From: Platerodrilus igneus
Taxonomy: Eukaryota; Arthropoda; Insecta; Coleoptera; Lycidae
Direction of reading: 5' to 3'
NCBI GenBank assembly: GCA_036346225.1
Contig: JARFIW010001104.1
Span: 11,124,001 to 11,188,000 of the forward strand
Length of the DNA stretch: 64,000 bases
Shown here: piece by piece, positions 1 to 9,626 of the stretch
Layout of the letters: each line of letters begins with the position of its first letter
How positions within the stretch are numbered: position 1 is the first letter of the stretch
The notes under the pieces: generated by a model
Seen by the model: only the letters and a program-made list of their open reading frames with translations
What the model was told of the DNA's origin: nothing
The model's database searches: none
Position numbers and translations under genes: made by a program

Positions 1-557
1 CCAGTGATTTATGTATATTGAACTTTTACAATATTGAAAATAGCTAACAAACTTTGATGGTTCAGCTTTTAAATTGTACGTAACAGACATTTATGTCTTA
101 TTCGGTAAACGTCCTGTCATTACATAACCAATCTTTAATTGTTACAAACATATTCAAACTGAACTTCATTTACAAATTTTTAGTAGTATCACTTAACTCC
201 TTAAAATTTTAAAAGCGTACAGTATACCACACAATTTTGATATTTGTTTTACATTCAAAAGATTCTGAAAACGCTAACTCCAAATTAAATTTCATATACG
301 TGCAACCATAACAATTAAAATACGTATACAATGCAAACTTATAACTAGCTTAGCCTGGTCTATGGCGGTATATGTTGTTGAATGCAATGCAGTTTCAAAA
401 GCTTTATAAATTTATAAACGTGGAATAGTTGTTGTTAATTTATAAACCAAAAATACCTGAAAGAAAATACTCAAACAAAACCAAATATACCCCCATTCTA
501 GCAAAGTCGTTTCGAAGCCCTATTTAAACATTTTATAAGCCCACCCCTTCTTGACAG

Positions 558-561
<4 letters not shown>
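1..561. other. AT-rich sequence, no feature seen
   Basis: I see no supported gene, RNA or repeat here. It is probably either intronic or intergenic. If the oxysterol-binding protein-related gene at 8.2-18.4 kb continues toward lower coordinates, this would be part of one of its introns. Confidence 0.4.

Positions 562-617
<56 letters not shown>
562..617. repeat. (TA)n microsatellite bounding element A
   Basis: A long TA tract with a short AAA interruption. It directly abuts TTGCTGTG, the left end of element A. The short ORF reading Ile-Tyr repeats across it is an artefact of the TA repeat. Confidence 0.95.
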
Positions 618-2077
618 TGCTGTGTTAATAAGGTCATTTAGGGCAGTTAGGACCAATAGTACAGCGCACTCCATATAAAATACATAAGGGCTCTGAAGAA
701 AACAAGAAATACGATGATTAGACTGGAAAGTAAATGACAACGCCCTGTATATAAACCATAATCATAATTAATTTAATTAATGAAAAATATTTTGAAGATT
801 TATTTGAATAAACAAATTCGCAAGTCGTAAAACAACATAATTGCAAGCTGAAACGCGACACGCATGAATAACGCATCATTATTAAGTCAATTAAAACAAG
901 CAGGTTTAAAAATGCGTAGGATAGCAAACGCATATAATTTAATATATAAATTGTATTAAGTCTATGTGACCAGAAAATTAAAATCGACACCTGATTTATT
1001 GGAAACAAGCAAGGCATGGTAATTAAAATCAAAGTTCGCCAAATTTATTTCAACAAACAATGGTTTACTTATCTAGAAGTACGAAAATCCAAGCAAATCA
1101 ATGCTATTAACTCGAAACGGTGTGACAAAAGCAACGCGTTGATGTTAACATATAATAATAATAATATGAAATATGGTATGAAAGTTTTATACACAACAAC
1201 GAACTTTGCGCTCGTCAATGGATAGACGATGCACTTAAATATGACCGGATTTGTAAACAAATCATTTCGCCATGAAGTAAAGCATAGTTCATGTCTCTTA
1301 AAACAAAGATATTTACGTACAGTGATTAACTGTGAAGTGCAAAATAATACCATTGTAATTATGGAAAATTGATGGGTTTGTCATTTTATCCTTTAAAAGG
1401 CGTCTCTAAATAAATACTGGAAGACAAGTCTAAATGATTCTGAAGTGTGAGATAGGCGAAGAGAAATTTGAAAATGAATACGTGATTGTACCTGGATTAA
1501 AAATGGGCGCTATATGGGGGATGAATATTATAGAAAAGTTGGGGATAAAAATAAATGCGGAAAGCAAGGGGGTATTATGCAAAGGGCAATGCATCAAATG
1601 GAATGAAGAACTAAGAATAGATGGTGAATGTGTAAATATAAATCAATTTGAGGGTAGTTTAGATGAAGAGAATGAAAATAAAGGTATTAAGTGTCCAGGT
1701 GATATGAAAAGTAAAGTTAGTGCAATATTGAAGAAAGATTGAGAATTATAGGTAAAAAAAAATTATTATAGGTACATAAAGTCAGAATAAATATTGATAG
1801 TTAGAGAATGCTGAAACTTTTCATACGTTGTAAATATTTTTAAGAACATTATAATAATTTGTGCTTAATGGTGTTTTGGTTTAAAGATTGAAAATAGGAA
1901 GGAGAGGTAGAAGATAAATTTAAATTCTTTGTTTATCGTATTGTCGCATGATCCGTGTGTATTTAAAAACTGAGCTAGCCGACGCAATTAAAATTATACA
2001 TTAAAAATTGACAGTAAAAATTTTTACCTTTTTAATTCACAAAAAGGGCGCATAGGGGTATTGCTACAGTATCACAA

Positions 2078-2081
<4 letters not shown>
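618..2081 (+). mobile_element. Element A: (TA)n-bounded unclassified mobile element
   Basis: This 1.46-kb unit lies between two TA tracts. Its left end reads TTGCTGTGTTAATA and its right end ends in TATCACAACAA just before TA repeats, so the two tips form a short inverted repeat next to TA. The block 618-1228 aligns closely, in reverse orientation, with 31303-31913 (element B). Shared landmarks include GTCATTTAGGG near the end, ATGACAACGCCCTGTATATA, and CAAATTCGCAAGT. Relative to B, copy A has about 830 extra bases (about 1230-2065) that contain a retropepsin-like ORF. I do not recognise the superfamily. The boundaries rest on the alignment with B and on the TA tracts. Confidence 0.65.
1434..1742 (+). 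CDS. Retropepsin-like protein fragment (C-terminal half)
   Basis: The ORF encodes 102 residues from ATG to stop, with an in-frame TAA immediately upstream of the ATG. Residues 5-40 resemble the second half of a retroviral-type aspartic protease: short beta-strand-like stretches, then GMNIIEKLGIKIN, matching the pattern [I/L]-[L/W]-G-M-[D/N]-[F/I]-L-x(4)-G-x-x-I-[N/D] seen after the flap in Gypsy-type proteases. The catalytic Asp-Thr/Ser-Gly half is absent in this frame, so it cannot be an active protease alone. The rest is acidic and low in complexity. It lies inside the part of element A that is missing from element B. It could be a captured or decayed gag-pol piece; the fold assignment is inference. 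Confidence 0.45.
   Translation: MILKCEIGEEKFENEYVIVPGLKMGAIWGMNIIEKLGIKINAESKGVLCKGQCIKWNEELRIDGECVNINQFEGSLDEENENKGIKCPGDMKSKVSAILKKD

Positions 2082-2118
<37 letters not shown>
2082..2118. repeat. (TA)n microsatellite between element A and an RTE
   Basis: A TA tract that marks the right end of element A (CACAACAAAA on its left) and the start of the RTE 5' UTR on its right. Confidence 0.95.
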
Positions 2119-2123
<5 letters not shown>

Positions 2124-4400
2124 ATAGACCAATCCGAATGGATCTGCACCTTGAAAAAGTTTAAGATTACTACTAGAACAGGTGGAGTGGCTTCCATGTT
2201 TCAGCGATCTAAAGAGCCAAACTACAGGTCCAACCAAAGTAGTAGAGTCTATGGTCTTTAGTGAGGAACCAGACTAAGAAAAGTCCCCGAAAGAAGACAG
2301 CAGCCTTTTCGGTACTTAGAGTGGCAGAGACCATAGGGGTTGGTATGGCATTCTAAGACACACTACTGCGATGTGGAAGGCAACGGGAAACCACCACATT
2401 ATCTCCCAAGTACACAGCGTACTCAAATTGTTATTAAAGATGATGGCATCCATACTCTGGGGTAAACAATTCCGGAGTTAAAACAGTCCCCCATTCAGAT
2501 CTCCGAGAGGGGACTACTTCGGGGATGTGATTGGAAAGTATAAAAAAAGAGTCATGAACATTCTGAGAGTTGGAGCGTGGAATGTCAGGAGTATGAATCA
2601 AGTAGGTAAGCTAGAGAACTTGAAGATTGAAACGAATAGGTTAGCACTAGAAATAGTAGGGAACAGTGAAGTTCGCTGGCCAGAGGCGGAGGATTTTTGG
2701 AGCGGAGACTTTAGGGTAATTCATGCAGGATCAGAGGGAGGTAATTCGGGTGTGGGGATAGTTATGAGAAAAACGATGTACAAAACTACCTACAAAAGAA
2801 CGAAAGAGTATTCATGGTTAGATTAGAATCTAAACCGATAAATACATTCAATAATAATTATGGAGGATTTTAATGCAGTGGTAGGTGAGGGTAGGGAAGG
2901 AGCGGTAGTAGGATTATTTGGTTTAGGCACGAGAAATGACAGGGGAAATAGGCTGGTAGAATTTGGAGACAAGAACAATTTAACCATCACAAACACATTA
3001 TTTCAACATCATGCTAGAAGACGATACACCTGGAAGATGCCAGGAGTTATAGGAAGATATCAAATAGATTACATTCTTGTTAGACAACGGTTTAGGAATC
3101 AAGTAAAAGACTGTAGATGCTACCCAGAAGCATATAGACACTGACCAGTACATCGTAATTATGAAGGCCGCTCTTAAATTAAAAAATTTGAAAAACAGGA
3201 ACGGAAAAAGGCACTTTGACTTTGAGAATCTAAAAGATAAAGATATCCAAGAAAGAATTGAAAAGAACCGAGTTGCTGAAAGATATTAGGAAAATTTTTT
3301 ATACTAAGGTCGTAGAAACAGAATGGAATAACATTAAATCCAACTGAGACATGGCGGCCAGAGATTCTGGGGTATACAGAAAAAGAAAATAAGAAACCAT
3401 GGATAACAAAGGGTATCCTGAATCTAATAGAAGAAAGACGAAAATACAAAAATAGATCAAATGGAATAGGAAACAGAGATACAAAGCCATAAAATGGGAA
3501 ATTATTCGCAAATGCAGGAAAGCTAACGAACAATGGATTGATAAAAAGTGCAAAGAGATACAAACTAAGATGGAAATAGGAAAGACAGACAAAGCATACA
3601 AACTAATTAGAATGAATTTTAGGGATATAAAAACGTATAGCAAAAATATAAGGGACACGGGAGGAAACACCATTATAGAAAATGTAGAGAAAGTGGATAG
3701 ATTTCAAGAATATATTAGGGAATTTATCTGCAGGAGAGGAAATAACAGTATTAGAACAGGAACCAGACATTGAAAAAAACGAGTTGTGATATCCTATACT
3801 TAAAGATGAATTTGAATTATCATTAAAGGGTCTAAAAAATCGTAAGGCACCGGGTACAGATAAGACTCTAAAAGCCGCTGGACAAGCAGTAACCGAATGT
3901 CTTTTCCAACTTATAAGCTATATGTATAAGACAGGCCAAATACCTAAAGATTTCAAAGGTAACATCATAGTCACTATATCAAAAAAGAGAGGTTCGGATA
4001 GATGTAAAAATATTCAAACAATAAGTTTGACAGCACACGGGTCAAAACTATTATCTAGAATTGTACAAAGACGAATGGAAAATGAGCTAAAGAAATACTA
4101 GATCAATTTGGGTTTAGGCGAAACAGGAGAACACGAGAGGCTATTTTAGCCCTAAGGGTTGATAATGGAGAAAACAATAAAAGAAGAGGAAAGCGTGTAT
4201 ATAGGGTTTGTAGATCTGGAAAAAGCATTTGACAATGTAAAGTGGAAAAAAATGTTCGAAATACTCAAAAAGATTGGAATGAGTTTTAGGAATGGACGAA
4301 TAGTACATAGCTTATACAAAGAACAAACAGCGGTAATAGAATTAGAGCAGGAATGTAGAGAAATAAATATTAGGAAAGGGGTGAAACAGAGATGTGCCCT
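2119..4400 (+). mobile_element. RTE-clade non-LTR retrotransposon, 3'-truncated and decayed
   Basis: This is a plus-strand LINE copy. The 5' UTR contains GGAAGGCAACGGGAAACCAC (2376-2395), a conserved landmark of insect RTE elements, followed by CTACTTCGGGG just before the ORF. Endonuclease and reverse transcriptase segments follow in several frames. Similarity stops at about 4400, so the RT C-terminus and 3' tail are missing. Alignment to the minus-strand copy at 32-33.75 kb shows a deletion of about 100 bp near 2845, inside the endonuclease. Three other RTE fragments lie in the window, all on the minus strand. Confidence 0.85.
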
Positions 4401-4402
4401 AA
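2554..4402 (+). pseudogene. RTE endonuclease-reverse transcriptase, frameshifted
   Basis: The N-terminal part (from 2554, MNILRVGAWNVRSMN) is the AP-endonuclease-like domain. The block at 2860-3144 reads EDFNAVVGEG, where the family motif is GDFNA, so the Gly has been lost. It continues to RRRYTWKMPG and IDYILVRQ, where the family Asp is kept. The RT domain is recognisable at 4159-4402: FVDLEKAFDNVKWKK carries the first catalytic Asp, and GVKQRCAL stands in place of RQGCALSP. Stops and frameshifts separate the blocks, for example near 2824, 3144 and 3773. The family encodes target-primed reverse transcription, but this copy cannot make an active protein. Confidence 0.85.
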
Positions 4403-4895
4403 CTTGTACATCAAAGATGATTTACGAGCATCATAAATGTCGCCGATCTTTGTCTAAAGTACGGAGTTAATGGTAGCATCGCATTCTATCTTATAGTAAT
4501 GCAAAAAACTATAAAATCATTCTTATCAATTTTATTGCCTTTTTAATTATAACGCAAGTTCTTTGAATCGGCATTTAAGTTTTAATGACATTTCTTATTA
4601 ATTGACATATTCTCTTTCTTAATGCCGAAGGTTCCAAAATGTTTTGTTTAAAACCCCTAACATGAATTTAAATGTAATAAAGGTTCACAAAAGCGTTCCC
4701 TATGTTTTGCAAACGTGATTAATTGATATTGTATTTTTATGATATCTCTCAACAATTAATTTACACCAGGATTAATGTTTTATATTCGTTTTATAATCTT
4801 GCTACTAATGTAATAAACGGCAATCCAATCACATAATTAACAAGGGCTTTGTTGATAAATGCCATAGCTTGGTATTTTATCTCTTAGTAATGAAA
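4401..4895. other. No gene seen
   Basis: AT-rich sequence between the truncated RTE and the 159-bp tandem duplication. I recognise nothing in it. Confidence 0.4.
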
Positions 4896-5213
4896 ACTCG
4901 TTTTTATTAAGTAGGCTTTTATTTACACACATGCACTAAGATTTGTTTCATACACAGAAAAATATGCTTTTTATTAAAGCGAAATTAATTTAATGGCATT
5001 GTATATGCGACTTCTTTTTAGTCTACATGGGAATATATAAATAATACTCCCTGTACTCGTTTTTATTAAGTAGGCTTTTATTTACACACATGCACTAAGA
5101 TTTGTTTCATACACAGAAAAATATGCTTTTTATTTAAGCGAAATTAATTTAATTTCATTGTATATGCGTCTTCTTTTTAGTCTACATGGAAATATATAAA
5201 TAATACTCCCTGT
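4896..5213. repeat. Two tandem 159-bp units
   Basis: ACTCGTTTTTATTAAGTAGG occurs at 4896 and again at 5055, and the two following units are almost identical, differing at a few positions. Each unit ends in AATACTCCCTGTA. The same end string, followed by TGTTTGTT, also occurs at 36870-36890 beside a MITE that shares sequence with the palindrome downstream. The units therefore probably belong to a larger element whose tip was duplicated. Confidence 0.85.
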
Positions 5214-5225
5214 ATGTTTGTTAAC

Positions 5226-5351
5226 TATTCTTCTTAATCTTTCTTGGGAATAAAACCACTTATATTTGTTAAAATGATCTTTATTTACGTAAATAAAGAT
5301 CATTTTAACAAATATAAGTGGTTTTATTCCCAAGAAAGATTAAGAAGAATA
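5226..5351. repeat. Perfect 126-bp palindrome with no spacer
   Basis: The two 63-base arms meet at 5288/5289 (TTTAC|GTAAA) and are exact reverse complements from 5226 to 5351. Each arm (TTCTTCTTAATC... into GGGAATAAAACCACT...) resembles the right end of the MITE at 36904-37127 and the left end of 49402-49602. The palindrome therefore looks like two copies of one element end fused head to head. A replication or assembly fold-back artefact is the main alternative. Confidence 0.9.
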
Positions 5352-5729
5352 TAAATGATGTGTGTTACTACTTCAATAATATTCATAAGTAATTACTTTG
5401 TACTGCTTAAAAATAAAGCAAGCCCAGTATTATATGTCAAAACTTGTTTCATATATACAGATGTTTAAAACAAACCTTGAATTATAGCCATGTTATATAT
5501 TACAATTACTATAATTTTAAGTATGCCTAATTAAATAATAGCAGGTTAGTTATGAGCACTAAATTCTATAGTAATCGAAATATTTGGAAATAAAATCGAA
5601 TTGGTAATGTTGCTTTTTGCTATAAAACTTCTCAATAAATGAAGTGGATGGTCATTTGACTTTAGAAATTAATATTGATTCAGACGAATATCAATGAACC
5701 CGCGTTGGTTTTCTTTCCTGCTATATATA
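5352..5729. other. No gene seen
   Basis: AT-rich spacer between the palindrome and the fold-back transposon. Nothing recognised. Confidence 0.4.
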
Positions 5730-6436
5730 CAGGGTGTCCCAACACATACGAAATGCTCGATTACTGCTTAATGGTAACGTTTAGCGACAAAACTTTCAAA
5801 TAAATGTTATGTATATTCAAAATGGCTACAACGTAAAATTAATTAGTGTTATACAGGGTGTTCAATAAAAAAGTTATATACCAAAGTTATGTTTTTTTAA
5901 ATGGAACACTCAGTATTTTATTACAAATTCTGATTTCTCGTATCAAACTAAGGTAACTTTTATCAGGATTACCTATACCTAAATCTCATAGTTGTTGAGA
6001 TATTCAACTTTTTTCAAAATCGCATGATTAATTAAAAATTTTTGTAACGCCATGATTTAGATGATGCTGAACATTTAACTTTTGTAGGGGAATAGTATAA
6101 ACTTGTAGTTAATGGAAACATAACACTAGTTATGAAAATAATATACAGGGTGTTCATTGCATCGTTCTCCATTTATTAAACAATTAATGCCATTAAGTCG
6201 CTTATTTCAAATGGAACACCCTGTATATTTTCAAGTAGTAAAATGCAGAATTAAATTCTCTATTCAACAATATAAGGTTACCCTATATTCATATTCAACC
6301 GTTTCCGAGTTATTAGCGAATAATTAAAAATGTTGGTACATAATTCTAAAGTTGGGTATAATTTACTTTGATCACAGGCGGCGGCGCGTTTCCTACCAAA
6401 TAATATTAACTATTTGACTTCGTTGCAACAGCGACC

Positions 6437-6990
6437 ATGTTTAAGTTTTGTTTTTGTTGTTTATCAGTTTTGTATATGTGTTGTTGTGAGGTGAACATTT
6501 GTAAAATGAAAACCTACGGTCTTAACGAAAGGATTGATATGATGTTGGTAGTTGGCAAAGCTGAAGAAAATTGTCTATTAGATACAAGAATTTACGCTCA
6601 AAAATTTCCTAATCGAATGCATCCTAATGCAGCTGCGTTTGAAAGATTATTGCAACGCTCTAGAAGTACTGGTAATGTTGAATATTAAAAAACTCAACAA
6701 GTAAAGCATGTTACTAATAGTGAAGGAAATCAATTATTGGTATTGGAATTTGTAGTAGAAAATCGTAATACTAGTTTGCGTAAAACCAGTCAAACAATCG
6801 GATTGAGTAAACCTAGTGTTTCAAAAATACTAAAAGCCAAAAAATTTCACCCATATAAAATTTAGCTTCACCAAGAGCTTAAGAATGAGGATTTTCAAAG
6901 CAGAATAAATTTTGGATTATGGGTAATGGATCATCTCGGAGATGATAATTTTTTGAATTTTGTTTTGTTCAGTGATAAAGCAACATTCCA
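6437..6990 (+). pseudogene. Mariner-like transposase N-terminal half (DUF4817-type HTH), left arm
   Basis: The open part (6437-6688) encodes the helix-turn-helix N-terminal domain common in insect mariner-like transposases: LNERIDMMLVVGKAEENC, then FPNRMHP, then a second helix segment ending RSTGNVE. A stop follows at once. In other frames one can still read a second HTH-like stretch (TSQTIGLSKPSVSKILK) and the beginning of the catalytic domain (NFVLFSDKATF, with the first Asp) before the sequence runs into the inverted arm near 6990. The remaining catalytic residues are absent. The protein would normally bind terminal inverted repeats and cut and paste the element into TA sites; this copy is inactive. 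Confidence 0.8.
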
Positions 6991-7286
6991 TAACAATGAT
7001 TTTTTTGAGTTTTTTCACATTCAACATTACCAGTACTTCTAAAGCGTTGCAATAATCTTTCAAACACAGCTCTATTAGGATGCATTCGATTAGGAAATTT
7101 TTGAACGTAAATTCTTGTAGCTAATAGACAATTTTCTTCAGCTTTGCCAACTACCAACATCATATCAATCCTTTCGTTAAGACCGTAGGTTTCCATTTTA
7201 CAAATGTTCACCTCACAACAACACATACAAAACTGATAAACAACAAAAACATAACTTAAACATGGTTGCTGTTGCAACGAAGTCAA
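6969..7286 (-). pseudogene. Mariner-like transposase N-terminal fragment, right arm
   Basis: This is the mirror copy of the plus-strand transposase start, with the same LNERIDMMLVVGKAEENC and FPNRMHP blocks and only a few substitutions, such as LLATRIYVQ for LLDTRIYAQ. After RSTGNVE it reads CEKTQKN, where the left arm has a stop, and it then runs into the fold-back junction. It shows that the arms duplicate coding as well as terminal sequence. It has no catalytic domain. Confidence 0.8.
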
Positions 7287-7969
7287 ATAGTTAATATTAT
7301 TTGGTAGGCAACGCGCCGCCGCCTGTGATCAAAGTAAATTATACCCAACTTTAGAATTATGTACCAACATTTTAATTATTCGCTAATAACTCGGAAACGG
7401 TTGAATATGAATATAGGGTAACCTTATATTGTTGAATAGAGAATTTAATTCTGCATTTTACTACTTGAAAATATACAGGGTGTTCCATTTGAAATAAGCG
7501 ACTTAATGGCATTAATTGTTTAATAAACGGAGAACGATGCAATGAACACCCTGTATATTATTTTCATAACTAGTGTTATTTTTCCATTAACTACAAGTTT
7601 ATACTATTCCCCTACAAAAGTTAAATGTTCAGCGTCATCTAAATCATGGTGTTACAAAAATTTTTAATGAATCATGCGATTTTGAAAAAAGTTGAATATC
7701 TCAACAACTATGAGATTTAGGTATAGGTAATCCTGATAAAAGTTATTTTAGTTTGATACGAGAAATCAGAATTTGTAATAAAATACTGGGTGTTCCATTT
7801 AAAAAAACATAACTTTGGTATATAACTTTTTTATTGAACACCCTGTATAACACTAATTAATTTTACGTTGTAGCCATTATGAATATACATAACATTTATT
7901 TGAAAGTTTTTTCGCTAAACGTTACCATTAAGCAGTAATCGAGCGTTTCGTATGCGTTGGGACACCCTG

Positions 7970-8075
7970 TATATATATATATATATATATATAATATAAA
8001 ACACACAACACACATACTCACCCACGCATGCACACAGGCATGCATGTACACACACGCACACATATATGGGAAGGT
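7970..8075. repeat. (TA)n followed by CA-rich simple sequence
   Basis: TA repeats (7970-7993) adjoin the right end of the fold-back transposon. They pass into an irregular ACACAC/CATGCA-rich stretch. Confidence 0.85.
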
Positions 8076-8216
8076 TACAATGAGGTAAATGGAGAGAAAC
8101 ATGCATAAGAAATAAAAATACACCAATCATTAAAAGATGTGAAATTTACGTATTCATCTGCAAAAAGCATTTGCTATTGCTAAATTAAACAATAACAGAA
8201 TTAATTGTGCACTTAC

Positions 8217-8508
8217 TTTCATTACTGGTACTGGTAGAAAGTAAACCAACTCTACTACCATAGGTTAAAGTATTTTGCCTGTACAAACGATGATCTTTCA
8301 ATTGCTGCACCCATTGACTAAAATTATTTTCCAATTTAACTTTTAAATGGTAAATAAACTCCTCTGTATCAATATCAATTCGCCGACCACTCAATTTGCT
8401 AGAAATCACAGATAATCCTATATCTATTGAACCGTGAATTTTTCCCTTATTCACATCGGACGGATTCTTTCCATATATTAAAGTTCCCTTGTCTAATACA
8501 AAGTACCT
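8217..8508 (-). CDS. Oxysterol-binding protein-related protein, PH-domain exon 2
   Basis: On the minus strand the exon opens after a polypyrimidine tract and AG (at 8509-8510) with RYFVLDKGTLIYG. It continues through HGSIDIGLSVIS, RRIDIDTEEFIYHLKVK and WVQQLKDHRLYRQ, and ends at a GTAAGT donor (8211-8216), leaving one extra base (phase 1). This is the second half of the PH domain of ORP3/6/7-type proteins, which target phosphoinositide-containing membranes while the C-terminal ORD domain transfers lipid between membranes. Its first residues join in frame to the WHK that ends the exon at 18168, so the pair forms one PH domain. The FFAT motif and ORD are not in this window as far as I can tell, and must lie at lower coordinates. 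There are no in-frame stops, so it looks functional. Confidence 0.88.
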
Positions 8509-9573
8509 CTGAAAAATTTAAACCTGTTAATATATACTATTGTTAAATGTAAATGTATAGAGAAACTAACTTAAAAAGCATTTTCTTTTACTTCAGGTAA
8601 TTTTTCCTAAACACGGCATCTAAAAGAAAATTCATTCAACTAATATTATGTTAAATAACAATCAATGTTGCATAATCACACTTATGCATCAAGAAATATT
8701 ATAATGTCAAGCTTAAGGTAAATTGAGAGAACTAATATATCATGTATCTTAGATGTGTGGTGACTACAATTATAGTCTTCTGGATGTAGAAAATTTAAGA
8801 ACGCTATTAAATCACAATATACTGGAATTTCAATATAATAATTTTAGCTGGTTTTTACTTCCTGAGGGTTTTATTTCCATTAAATTTCGAATACACACTT
8901 TTGATTATTCCATTTACATAATGAAATCAAAGTCTCTTAATCAAAATGAATACTCTGTCACGATATGCATATTTTGTGCACAGAAAATTTTCTTTTAGCC
9001 ACAATCCCATGTTACGTGTTAATATTTGTAACATGATTTGTCAATTATTGGACAGCCAGTTTCCATTTCTCACATTCATTAAATTTACTGTATTTAGTTT
9101 AAAAGTAAAGGTAATTCCTCTTGTTTCTTGAAATCGGCCCTGTGTATGTTATAAATTATTCGTTACATTGTAGGTTTAGAATTATTTAGTAAGTATAAAT
9201 ACATTAAGATACTCTCATGGATTTTTATTGTTCCCGGGAATGTAATGTGAATGCTCATTATCAAAGTACCGACGTTCTCTACTCCCATTGGTTGTAAGAC
9301 ACCGGCCAATTCAAATGAGCCAATCCCGCGCAGTGATTAACTAGAGTTGAAATGGGAAGTGATTTATACAAACTAAAATTGATTACCTCAGTAGTGGGAA
9401 TTGTGGTAAAACAATTTTGTTTCATTCTCGTTATTGGAATATAATTAATAAATTATGCATACAATTATGCAATTAGAAATCATTTTGGATTTCTAATATT
9501 TGAATTTTAAATATTCGTCAATGAGAAAGATTCTTAGGTGGAATTTCAAGAAGTGGTTATGAACACGGTGGGA

Positions 9574-9575
<2 letters not shown>
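8509..9575. other. Intron of the ORP gene, no element recognised
   Basis: Noncoding sequence within the large intron. The stretch 9230-9350 is less AT-rich and contains two CCAAT-like strings (CCCATTGG and GCCAATC), so it could hold a regulatory or TE-promoter segment. I see no gene. Confidence 0.45.

Positions 9576-9619
<44 letters not shown>
9576..9619. repeat. (TA)n microsatellite at left edge of family-C copy 1
   Basis: A TA tract preceding the first 2-kb family-C unit. Confidence 0.95.

Positions 9620-9626
<7 letters not shown>

Larger units (their letters stand above)
5730..7969. mobile_element. Fold-back Tc1/mariner-like transposon with ~970-bp inverted arms
   Basis: The element starts CAGGGTGTCCC and ends GGGACACCCTG, with TA on both outer sides, as expected for the IS630-Tc1-mariner superfamily. 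The left arm (5730 to about 6697) and right arm (about 7000-7969) are near-identical reverse complements. Both carry the terminal inverted repeat, the noncoding leader and the N-terminal part of the same transposase. The roughly 300-bp centre continues the left-hand transposase only up to the start of the DDE domain. The structure is therefore a duplicated, inverted 5' half, and the 3' half including most of the catalytic domain is gone. Motifs of the type CAGGGTGTTC or GAACACCCTG recur inside each arm, at 5852, 6147 and 6222 on the left, with mirror copies on the right. Confidence 0.85.

Noticed and set aside
498..740. ORF with Ile-Tyr repeats across a TA tract (and similar ones at 2061 and 7896-8130)
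   Set aside because: The apparent protein is only the translation of (TA)n; no conserved flanking residues.
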